Shown: positions 1 through 4,612 of the stretch, one piece after another
How the letters are laid out: each line of letters starts with the position of its first letter
Position numbering within the stretch: the first letter of the stretch is position 1
Assembly (NCBI GenBank): GCA_023457235.1
Contig: JAEWMK010000521.1
Span: 1-5,565 of the forward strand
Direction of reading: 5' to 3'
DNA length: 5,565 nt
Source of the DNA: Bacillota bacterium
Lineage (GTDB): Bacteria; Bacillota; Bacilli; Bacillales; Bacillaceae_J
Made by a program: the position numbers and the translations under genes
Notes under the pieces: model-generated
The model's database searches: none
Told to the model about the DNA's origin: nothing
What the model saw: only the letters and a program-made list of their open reading frames with translations

Positions 1-104
1 TCCCAGAATAAGAGGAAGACGAGGAAACCGGAAATCATAGAAGGTGTATGATTCCCAGAATCTAAGGAAGCCCAAGAAACCGGGAATCATAGAACACATA
101 TGAA
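1..104. repeat. Two tandem copies of a 52-bp palindromic repeat
   Basis: Two units start at 1 and 53 and match at most positions: both begin TCCCAGAAT, and both share GGAAG, GAAACCGG and AATCATAGAA at the same offsets. The second unit is bounded by a perfect 10-bp inverted repeat, TATGATTCCC (47-56) and GGGAATCATA (82-91), so it could fold into a long-loop hairpin. The first unit has the same right arm with one change (GGAAATCATA), and its left arm would lie before the window. The array may therefore continue to the left. No coding function is apparent. I do not recognise the family by name; an extragenic palindromic repeat is the best description. Confidence 0.75.
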
Positions 105-130
105 GACCATTTCTACTCTCCTAAAAAATG

Positions 131-217
131 CGGCCATGATAAGGTCGGAACCCACATTCCCTGACCATAAAAACGAAAAATTCGGTCATGTTAAGGACAG
201 AGCCCGTAGCTCCTGTC
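131..217. repeat. Pair of related hairpins spaced 52 bp with compensatory changes
   Basis: The block from 131 (CGGCCATGATAAGG) recurs at 183 (CGGTCATGTTAAGG), exactly 52 bp on. Each copy contains a stem: 144-148 pairs with 161-165, and 196-200 with 213-217, at equivalent positions. Two pairs differ in a compensating way (T145-A164 versus A197-T216, and G147.T162 versus A199-T214), so the structure is kept while the sequence drifts. The second hairpin gains three more pairs (201-203 with 209-211) with C212 bulged. It could be a structured RNA on either strand or a mobile palindromic repeat. The known family was not recognised. Positions 221-318 show nothing further that I can support. Confidence 0.55.
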
Positions 218-318
218 AGCAAAATATCGGTAAGCCCGATTTTTGATCTTATTCTATGTTTACAACGTAATGTATCTGTCCCAGTTGATTTCTTTATGAA
301 AAAAATAATATTAAACAA

Positions 319-346
319 ATTCGCAGAGGAGTCCTCTGCTTTTTTT
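319..346 (+). terminator. Intrinsic terminator before the XRE operon
   Basis: A GC-rich palindrome, GCAGAGGA-G-TCCTCTGC (323-339), is followed directly by seven T residues (340-346), the classic + strand intrinsic terminator. In practice about six pairs would close a 5-nt loop. It lies upstream of the promoter at 366-393, so it most likely ends a transcript arriving from the left (possibly carrying the 131-217 hairpins) and insulates the XRE operon. Confidence 0.8.
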
Positions 347-365
347 GTGCTTAATTTGATTTTTA

Positions 366-399
366 TTGTAAAATCATACCAAAAGTGTATAATTACACT
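366..399 (+). promoter_or_regulatory. Promoter and candidate autoregulatory operator of the XRE operon
   Basis: The -35 is TTGTAA (366-371) and the -10 is a perfect TATAAT (388-393), with a 16-bp spacer. A perfect 6-bp inverted repeat, AGTGTA-TAAT-TACACT (384-399), sits on the -10 box. This is a typical place for an XRE-type repressor to block RNA polymerase, and the first gene downstream encodes such a protein. A half-site-like GGTGTATTA recurs at 414-422, over the start codon. Autoregulation is inferred from position, not shown. Confidence 0.65.
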
Positions 400-421
400 A
401 AAGATGTAAAAGAGGTGTATT

Positions 422-874
422 ATGGAACGGGAAACTGCAATTATCATAATCTCAGAAAAAATAAAGCTAATTCGTACCGAGCAGGGTTACACCCAAGATA
501 AAATGGCTGAGATACTTGGACTATCCAAAAAAACACTTGTCCAAATTGAAAAAGAGAGAAATACCGCCAATTGGACAACAATTGTAGCAATCTGTGCATT
601 ATTTAATCATAGTGAGATTCTAAACGCTGTGTTGGGTGATGATCCAGTTGAATTTATTAAATTAATTGGATTAAAAAACACTGAAGGTAAAAAAGAGAAA
701 ACAATGGGTGGAAAGGTTTGGTGGAAGGAGGTTTCAAAAGAAGGGAACTTTCGCTTACAGCAAAATATTATTAGCCAACATTATCGAATTCTAGACGAAG
801 AAAATTATCGTCGTTTTAGTACATTTAATCTAGATGACGCCATTAATAGATTAAAAGAACTAAAAGAAGAATAA
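422..874 (+). CDS. XRE-family helix-turn-helix transcriptional regulator
   Basis: This is a cytoplasmic DNA-binding regulator of 150 residues. Residues 12-62 form an XRE/Cro-type helix-turn-helix: KIKLIRTEQGYTQDKMAEIL, then the recognition segment LSKKTLVQIEKER, then TTIVAICALF. After a lysine-rich linker (about 86-98), residues 98-150 form a second part rich in W, N, Y and charged residues that I do not recognise; it may bind a partner or dimerise. The ATG at 422 is supported by AGAGG at 411-415, 6 nt upstream. It is the first gene of a three-gene operon with two membrane proteins, 15 nt before the next gene. A palindrome on its -10 box suggests self-repression. The regulator class is clear; the signal and targets are unknown. 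Confidence 0.85.
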   Translation: MERETAIIIISEKIKLIRTEQGYTQDKMAEILGLSKKTLVQIEKERNTANWTTIVAICALFNHSEILNAVLGDDPVEFIKLIGLKNTEGKKEKTMGGKVWWKEVSKEGNFRLQQNIISQHYRILDEENYRRFSTFNLDDAINRLKELKEE

Positions 875-889
875 GAATGGGGGATTAGC

Positions 890-1234
890 ATGAAAATATT
901 ATATTTTCTTACACATTCACAGGTCATTCTTTCAGCTTCATTACCGGGTTGGGCTGTTGTCCTGTATTACTTATTTTTTATTCTAACAATATCCATGGCT
1001 ATTGCTGCTATTTTTCAAAAGAAAGTTACGGTTCCACTAAATATAGTGACAATACTACTCCCGTTCATCATGTTTATTGTGTCTTTGGCTACTGGAATTG
1101 GAAGACCTTATGAATATGATGAATTTCAATGGTTGTTGGTTGAACTTAGTCATTTCAAGCTGTGGGCGATCTTTATCGTTGTTAGCTATGCCTATTTAGT
1201 TTTTTGGTGGTTCAAGTACATTACAATGCGGTAA
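890..1234 (+). CDS. Small membrane protein with three predicted helices, unknown function
   Basis: This is a protein of 114 residues not recognised as a named family. Hydrophobic segments at about 21-42, 48-68 and 90-110 suggest three membrane-spanning helices. The loop between the second and third (about 70-88, GRPYEYDEFQWLLVELSHF) is polar and acidic and is the largest soluble part. The C-terminus is aromatic and basic (FWWFKYITMR). There is no signal peptidase site or catalytic motif that I can see. The ATG at 890 follows a G-rich ribosome binding site (GGGGG, 879-883) and lies 15 nt after the XRE gene, so co-transcription is very likely. Regulator plus small membrane proteins resembles immunity or envelope-stress cassettes in general plan, but no homology to these was established. 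Confidence 0.75.
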   Translation: MKILYFLTHSQVILSASLPGWAVVLYYLFFILTISMAIAAIFQKKVTVPLNIVTILLPFIMFIVSLATGIGRPYEYDEFQWLLVELSHFKLWAIFIVVSYAYLVFWWFKYITMR

Positions 1235-1264
1235 AAATTTTTCTTTTGAAGGAGAGCGAGGAGC

Positions 1265-1762
1265 ATGAAAACTTATAATGTTATTTTCCCAATTTGGTTT
1301 TTATTGTTTTTTCCACCGGTCATTTTCATTACGCTTTTCGGAAACTATGTAATTGATTCAATCGTGCTGATTGTTTGCTTTTATCTTTTTAAAATTTCTA
1401 ATTCACAAATCAACTTAAAAACATTTTATAAGAAAAGTATTTTAAAAGTTTGGTTGTTTGGATTTTTAGCAGATATTATTGGTGCCTTGATTTTATTCCT
1501 TTGTACTATGTTAGAGGAAAAAATAGGTTTGTCCTATGAAATTACTTCAGCCATTAGCTATGACCCATTTAGTCATCCTTTGGCGGTGGTTATCATTTTA
1601 ATCTCAATGGTTGTAGCATCTTACTTCATTTTTCTTTTTAACTATAAAATCACACTGGTGCCTGTTATTGCAGAAGCCCGTTTGCGTTTCAAAGTAGCAC
1701 TTACGATTGCGATTGTAACGACACCATGGACATTCATGTTGCCGACAAAATGGTTTTACTAA
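1265..1762 (+). CDS. Multi-pass membrane protein with about five helices, unknown function
   Basis: This is a protein of 165 residues, strongly hydrophobic, with likely membrane helices near residues 7-25, 28-45, 61-85, 108-126 and 142-158. Short lysine-rich stretches (about 46-61) and KITLVPVIAEARLRFK (about 129-144) would be loops on the positive, cytoplasmic side. The family was not recognised and no catalytic signature is visible. The ATG at 1265 is preceded by AAGGAG (1249-1254) at 10 nt; a second purine run, GAGGAG (1258-1263), is too close to serve. It is the last gene of the XRE operon, 30 nt after the previous one. A two-sided terminator follows at 1829-1862. Confidence 0.75.
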   Translation: MKTYNVIFPIWFLLFFPPVIFITLFGNYVIDSIVLIVCFYLFKISNSQINLKTFYKKSILKVWLFGFLADIIGALILFLCTMLEEKIGLSYEITSAISYDPFSHPLAVVIILISMVVASYFIFLFNYKITLVPVIAEARLRFKVALTIAIVTTPWTFMLPTKWFY

Positions 1763-1828
1763 GACTTGGATTGGTGGCGGGGACACGGCTGTGCCAATGG
1801 CAACCGTAATAGTGGCCTGTAATATAAA

Positions 1829-1862
1829 AAAGCCGCATTGAATTTGATTTCAGTGCGGTTTT
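1829..1862. terminator. Bidirectional intrinsic terminator between convergent genes
   Basis: A stem of up to 14 pairs (1829-1842 with 1849-1862; core CCGCATTGAA against TTCAGTGCGG) closes a 6-nt loop, TTTGAT. It has T residues after it on the + strand and a run of A residues before it that becomes a T-run on the minus strand. It can end both the + strand XRE operon and the minus-strand gene at 1878-2279. Confidence 0.85.
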
Positions 1863-1877
1863 GCTAAATCACTTTAT

Positions 1878-2279
1878 TCACTTTATATTAACAACTGCCT
1901 CTTCATAGCATTCTTTTTCTTCATTCCACATAAAAAAACCATCTTTTATTTCAATACTAGATGGGCGCATGTCATAAAAAGAGTGATCGCCTTGTATATG
2001 GTCCGTAGCTTCATTATTTAATAGTTCCGTTAGTTCACCTTTGCTGATCAATCTACATACATGTTGAAGACAAATCTTTTCCTCATTGATTAGGCTATTT
2101 TCCTTTACAATCGAATTTTTGAACTGGGGGTTAAACTGTAGCATAAATTTAAGATCGCTTAAATATAGAACTCCAAACACCTTCTTTAATCTTAAAGACC
2201 CAATTTTAAATTCTCTTTCTGAAACCCAATCTTTGGAGCCAGTTAACGGGTTATGGATTAAATATAGTTTTTCAAACAT
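1878..2279 (-). CDS. Hypothetical protein of 133 residues, unrecognised
   Basis: This is a soluble, mixed-charge protein with no signal peptide, membrane helix or motif that I recognise. It begins MFEKLYLIHNPLTGSKDWVS and ends with an acidic segment (GFFMWNEEKECYEEAVVNIK). It has three cysteines and no obvious metal-binding pair. The ATG at 2279 has GGAG (2291-2288 on the minus strand) 8 nt upstream, a good ribosome binding site, and the stop lies just before the shared terminator. A + strand open frame over 2086-2304 is its shadow. It is 40 nt downstream of the CarD-like remnant on the same strand, so it may once have been the second gene of that MarR-controlled transcript. No clear promoter of its own is seen. 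Confidence 0.7.
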   Translation of the reverse strand: MFEKLYLIHNPLTGSKDWVSEREFKIGSLRLKKVFGVLYLSDLKFMLQFNPQFKNSIVKENSLINEEKICLQHVCRLISKGELTELLNNEATDHIQGDHSFYDMRPSSIEIKDGFFMWNEEKECYEEAVVNIK

Positions 2280-2319
2280 GAAGCATTCTCCATTTCTAAT
2301 TTAGGCATAGGTAGGAATA

Positions 2320-2463
2320 TCAATTTTGTTTAATTAATTTATTAACCTGTTTATCAATGGTTTCGAAGTTCGTATTCAGTGAAAAGGCTTAGTTTCAAGC
2401 CCTGTGAAACTAATTTCACGCTCTTGGAATCGCTTGCCATGTGTTGAATAGGTAACCAAATCT
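2320..2463 (-). pseudogene. CarD-like regulator, 3' remnant left of the IS element
   Basis: This is the downstream part of the gene split by the insertion. From 2462 to 2376 one frame reads D-LVTYSTHG-KRFQEREISFTGLETKPFH then stop. The first part resembles the RNA polymerase-interacting N-terminus of CarD family proteins (typically MF.xGD.VVY..HG). A different frame from 2385 to 2320 reads AFSLNTNFETIDKQVNKLI and a few more residues to a TGA, resembling the C-terminal helix of CarD-like proteins. CarD proteins are usually around 160 residues; here the middle (roughly 100 residues) is missing and the two ends are out of frame. The gene is therefore dead independently of the insertion. The family call rests on remembered consensus, not on a search. 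Confidence 0.55.
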
Positions 2464-2640
2464 GCTACTAAAAACATAGACAAATATCTACATTCTAGAG
2501 ATTTCCTACTTCAACGTGTCCGATTTTGCGTGTACCTTTCAGTACAACGCTACTTTCGTTGGTATAACACTCCGTAGGCGTAAATTCCGAGGATAGCCCC
2601 CCGTACATATTATACGTTCTCGTTAGGTGAGAATCGTATA
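2444..2640 (-). ncRNA. Predicted omega-RNA (TnpB guide RNA), scaffold plus guide
   Basis: TnpB nucleases use an RNA from the 3' end of their own gene and the right end of the element; its last bases, copied from flanking DNA, are the guide. Here the minus strand carries ordered hairpins. At 2640-2611 an 11-bp stem (TATACG...CGTATA outer arms, one bulged A) holds the tnpB stop codon in its 7-nt loop. At 2550-2528 a stem closes on a GAAA tetraloop (TGTACT-GAAA-GGTACA with a GCG/CGC base). At 2504-2482 there is an AT-rich hairpin at the element edge. The guide would start at 2463 and run to about 2444, inside the broken CarD-like gene. The 5' limit is uncertain and could lie further inside tnpB. 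Confidence 0.55.
2466..2487. repeat. IS607 right-end motif (TACTAA-N10-AAATAT)
   Basis: TACTAA (2466-2471) and AAATAT (2482-2487) are separated by 10 bp, the same spacing as in the left end. The AAATAT arm also belongs to an imperfect hairpin (2482-2490 with 2496-2504, 8 of 9 pairs, loop CATTC). It is probably part of the TnpA binding site. Confidence 0.65.
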
Positions 2641-3810
2641 ATCAATGGCTTGTGCTAAATTTAAGGAAGCGTTGTAATCCCTATCCATACGGTTGCCGCA
2701 TTCACATTCGTAGATTCGGTTACTCAATTTCAAGTCCTTTTTAATATGACCACAACCCGAACAACGTTTGCTCGACGGATAAAACCGGCTTACTTGACGT
2801 AATTCAATGCCATATTCCTTACATTTAGAAAGGAGCCACGTTTTAAATGTATTTAAATTTTGTTCGGCTACTGCTTTAGACAAGTGTTTGTTCTTCATCA
2901 TGCCTTTGACGTTTAAATCCTCAATCGTAATGAAAGTTGGTTTGTTTTTCACACATTCATGAACGACATATTTCACGTATTCAAGGCGAATATTTGCTAA
3001 CCGCTTGTGAAGTTTTTGCACTCGTAAAATATTTTTGTCTATGTTCGTTCTCGTTTTAGTAGCAGATTCACCACCTTTCAATTTAAGTGTTTTTCCATAT
3101 TTAAATTTAAGAGAAAGAGAACGTTGTTCTCGCTTTAATTTCTTTTCTAGCTTTTTCATTCGTTGGGTTTTATTGATGTTTTTGTAAGCTGTTCCATCAC
3201 TAATAGTTGCAAAGGTTTTTAGACCTAAGTCAATGCCAATTCCACTACTTAAAGGAACGTCTGATTTAGCTTGAGATTCGACCTCAAACACGACACTGAC
3301 ATAGTACCGCCCCGCTTGTTGAGAAATCGTTCCGCTTATGGCATTTAGGTTTGTTGGGATATACCCAAACTCTTTTAATCGTACCCATCCGATTGTCGGA
3401 ATCTTGATACGGTGACGTTCTACTGTCCAATCCCCTTTGTTATTCTTCGGAAAGTAAGCTTTGACGTCTTGATTCTTTTTCCTTTTAAATCGAGGGAATT
3501 TCGCTTCACCTTTAAAGAAACGTTGAAAGGCTTGATGTGCGTTCATAATCGCTTTCTTACGTGCTTTAGAACCGACTTTTTTTATCCACTCATAGCCTTT
3601 TTGTTTGGATAGATCATTGTTGACATATTTATCAAAGTCATTTCCGTTTACATATCCGTATATTTGTTTACCTTCTTTATATAGTTGATATTGCTCTTGA
3701 TTATAAGCAATAAACCGATTGTACAAAAACCGGCAAACGCCTATAGTTTGATGTATTTTCGACCGTTGTTCTTCGATTGGTTTAATTTCCGTTTTGTAGG
3801 CTCGTTTCAT
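2623..3810 (-). CDS. tnpB: TnpB, RNA-guided DNA endonuclease of IS607 element
   Basis: This nuclease of 395 residues, the ancestor type of Cas12, cuts DNA matching its omega-RNA guide next to a short motif and favours keeping the transposon at its site. The N-terminus (MKRAYKTEIKP, then CRFLYNRFIAY near 26-36) and the AKFPRFKRKK segment (103-112) are typical. RuvC-I is GIDLGLKTFAT with Asp194; RuvC-II is FITIEDLNVKGM with Glu297; the zinc ribbon has Cys350 and Cys353 with Cys369 and Cys371; RuvC-III is DRDYNASLNLA (376-386) with the conserved Asp pair. All catalytic residues are present and the frame is unbroken, so it is likely active. The ATG at 3810 overlaps the tnpA stop (ATGA), suggesting translational coupling. 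The stop sits in an RNA hairpin loop. Confidence 0.95.
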   Translation of the reverse strand: MKRAYKTEIKPIEEQRSKIHQTIGVCRFLYNRFIAYNQEQYQLYKEGKQIYGYVNGNDFDKYVNNDLSKQKGYEWIKKVGSKARKKAIMNAHQAFQRFFKGEAKFPRFKRKKNQDVKAYFPKNNKGDWTVERHRIKIPTIGWVRLKEFGYIPTNLNAISGTISQQAGRYYVSVVFEVESQAKSDVPLSSGIGIDLGLKTFATISDGTAYKNINKTQRMKKLEKKLKREQRSLSLKFKYGKTLKLKGGESATKTRTNIDKNILRVQKLHKRLANIRLEYVKYVVHECVKNKPTFITIEDLNVKGMMKNKHLSKAVAEQNLNTFKTWLLSKCKEYGIELRQVSRFYPSSKRCSGCGHIKKDLKLSNRIYECECGNRMDRDYNASLNLAQAIDYTILT

Positions 3811-4406
3811 AATGTATCATCTTCTTTCATTTGCTTCTTATATTTTCGTAAACCGTAGATTCTACAAGAAAACACATGAATAATCGCAATTAAATCTTGG
3901 ATAAGTTCTTCTTGCGGAGATAATTCTTCATGATTGACCACGACAATTTCTGTTCCAAATTTTCTTGCTAAATTTAAAAACCAATCAAAACCAAAACGAA
4001 TGAAACGGTCTTTGTGTGTAATATAAATTGTTAAAATTTTGCGTCCTATCACTTCGTCTAATAATTGATTCCATTTTTTTCGTTTATAATTTAATCCGCT
4101 ACCAATGTCTTGTATGACTTCATCCACAATAATGCCTTTTGCATTTACATATTGCCTTAAAAAATCAATTTGGTTCTTTAAATCGTCCATTTGACCACGA
4201 TTCGAAACTCTAGTGTATAAAACAATCTTACCTACTTTAGTTTGAGAAATCCCCATATAATTCTCATATTGCTTACGAGTATAAAATCTCCTTCCTTTTG
4301 GGTTTCGGTATGCGATTAGTTTCTTATCGTTATCCCACCGTTGTAAAGTTGTAACGGTGACACCTAACAGCTCTGCGAATTCTTTTGGTTTGTAAATTTT
4401 ATCCAT
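3807..4406 (-). CDS. tnpA: TnpA, IS607-family serine recombinase/transposase
   Basis: This is the transposase that excises and inserts the element by serine-recombinase chemistry; length 199 residues, normal for IS607. Residues 1-50 are a MerR-like winged HTH (YKPKEFAELLGVTVTTLQRW) that binds the element ends. The catalytic domain starts at about 60: VLYTRVSNRGQ contains the nucleophile Ser68 and Arg66, and YITHKDRFIRFG holds conserved Arg134 and Arg137. IGSGLNYKRK (101-110) is the usual mid-domain motif. The C-terminal helix (165-198) would serve in tetramer assembly. No strong ribosome binding site precedes the ATG at 4406. It is cotranscribed with tnpB. Upstream lies a weak promoter inside the left end, and further out a strong host promoter in the same direction. 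Confidence 0.95.
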   Translation of the reverse strand: MDKIYKPKEFAELLGVTVTTLQRWDNDKKLIAYRNPKGRRFYTRKQYENYMGISQTKVGKIVLYTRVSNRGQMDDLKNQIDFLRQYVNAKGIIVDEVIQDIGSGLNYKRKKWNQLLDEVIGRKILTIYITHKDRFIRFGFDWFLNLARKFGTEIVVVNHEELSPQEELIQDLIAIIHVFSCRIYGLRKYKKQMKEDDTL

Positions 4407-4425
4407 ATAAACATGATACTACTTA

Positions 4426-4453
4426 TGTATACGTTTGCGTATATTTATAACAA
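4426..4453 (-). promoter_or_regulatory. Weak candidate promoter of tnpA inside the left end
   Basis: On the minus strand TTGTTA (4453-4448) and TATACA (4431-4426) are 16 bp apart, each matching consensus at four of six positions. The -10 overlaps a perfect inverted repeat, TATACG-TTTG-CGTATA (4428-4443), which may let TnpA or a host factor limit transcription. The call is speculative. Confidence 0.35.
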
Positions 4454-4462
4454 CAGTTAGTA
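4441..4462. repeat. IS607 left-end motif, inverse of the right-end motif
   Basis: On the minus strand this reads TACTAA (4462-4457), 10 bp, AAATAT (4446-4441): the same bases at the same spacing as at 2466-2487, in inverted orientation. It lies directly inside the left junction and next to the palindrome at 4428-4443. Together these are the likely TnpA recognition sites. Confidence 0.65.
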
Positions 4463-4480
4463 ATCTCCTTCTTTGAACAT
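4463..4480 (-). pseudogene. CarD-like regulator, 5' stub right of the IS element
   Basis: On the minus strand GGGAG (4493-4489) is followed after 8 nt by an ATG at 4480 that opens MFKEGD. The frame then enters the element and stops (Y, then TAA at 4459-4457). MF-x-x-GD is how CarD-family proteins usually begin. Joining this stub at the shared AG to the fragment at 2462 continues in frame as LVTYSTHG. An upstream in-frame ATG (4486) is only 2 nt from the ribosome binding site, so 4480 is preferred. This stub shows that the divergent promoter at 4528-4556 once served this gene. Confidence 0.55.
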
Positions 4481-4503
4481 GATCATTGCTCCCATTCTTA
4501 ATA

Positions 4504-4522
4504 TTGTCAACTTGTTTGACTA
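4504..4522. promoter_or_regulatory. Second MarR operator copy, at the minus-strand transcription start
   Basis: TTGTCAA-CTTGT-TTGACTA is the same palindrome as at 4550-4568, with one base changed in the right arm. Its centre (4513) is 46 bp from the other copy. It begins where the transcript from the minus-strand promoter should start, a position suited to repression of the CarD-like gene. Confidence 0.6.
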
Positions 4523-4527
4523 TTTCT

Positions 4528-4556
4528 ATTTTAATCCAAAGTTAAAATTTTGTCAA
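4528..4556 (-). promoter_or_regulatory. Strong divergent promoter reading into the IS element
   Basis: On the minus strand a perfect TTGACA (4556-4551) and TAAAAT (4533-4528) are separated by 17 bp. It would have driven the CarD-like gene; today its transcript passes the left end and enters tnpA-tnpB. Its -35 is one arm of the palindrome at 4550-4568, so it should answer to the same repressor as the marR promoter. Confidence 0.7.
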
Positions 4557-4568
4557 TTTAGTTGACAA
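4550..4568. promoter_or_regulatory. Main MarR operator, shared by both divergent promoters
   Basis: This is a perfect 7-bp inverted repeat with a 5-bp centre, TTGTCAA-TTTAG-TTGACAA. Each arm contains the -35 hexamer of one of the two divergent promoters, so one bound dimer would shut off both. Size and symmetry fit MarR-family operators. Assignment to the adjacent MarR protein is an inference from position. Confidence 0.65.
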
Positions 4569-4590
4569 TTGGCTGGCAATTTTATATAGT
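4562..4590 (+). promoter_or_regulatory. marR-family gene promoter
   Basis: A perfect TTGACA (4562-4567) and TATAGT (4585-4590) are spaced by 17 bp, 22 bp upstream of the GTG start. The -35 lies inside the operator palindrome, implying negative autoregulation. Confidence 0.75.
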
Positions 4591-4612
4591 ATTTTCGAAT
4601 TGAAGGATTGGA

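Larger units (their letters stand above)
2464..4466 (-). mobile_element. IS607-family insertion sequence, complete, about 2.0 kb
   Basis: The element carries the IS607 gene pair tnpA (serine recombinase) and tnpB (RNA-guided nuclease) in a 4-bp overlap, both intact. Its edges are set by the inverted motif TACTAA-N10-AAATAT, found at 2466-2487 and, reversed, at 4441-4462. An AG dinucleotide (minus strand) sits exactly 2 bp outside each copy (2463-2462 and 4466-4465), as expected for the 2-bp crossover core of a serine recombinase. Removing 2464-4466 and keeping one AG rebuilds GAAGGAGATTTGGTTACC, which is in frame for a CarD-like start. The element counts one core copy. IS607 elements lack classic target duplications, which agrees. 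The exact edges could shift by 1-3 bp because AGATT is shared by both junctions. Confidence 0.85.

Noticed and set aside
1..104. Possible CRISPR array
   Set aside because: Only two units are seen, the whole 52-bp unit is repeated without distinct spacers, and no cas gene is present.
131..217. Possible guanidine-II (mini-ykkC) riboswitch, which has two tandem hairpins with ACGR loops
   Set aside because: On the minus strand one loop contains ACGG but the other reads TGTGGG, and the orientation does not lead into a transporter gene.
188..409. Small + strand open frame of 73 codons
   Set aside because: It runs through the hairpin repeat, the terminator and the promoter, and has no ribosome binding site.
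121..447. Minus-strand open frame of 108 codons
   Set aside because: It crosses the same repeats, terminator and promoter and overlaps the start of the XRE gene; it is a chance frame.
1780..1820. GGGGACACGG-like stretch as a dispersed Bacillus repeat
   Set aside because: No convincing inverted arms or second copy in the window.
2086..2304. + strand open frame of 72 codons
   Set aside because: It is antisense to the better supported gene at 1878-2279, which has a good ribosome binding site and terminator.
2404..2419. GTGAAA-CTAA-TTTCAC palindrome as a terminator or operator
   Set aside because: It is AT-rich without a T-run, and its bases are explained by the coding remnant and the overlapping 9-bp inverted repeat.
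2400..2463. Alternative frame WLPIQHMASDSKSVKLVSQG as a real coding remnant
   Set aside because: It is preceded by two stops in the IS end and does not join in frame to the stub at 4480, unlike the CarD-like frame.
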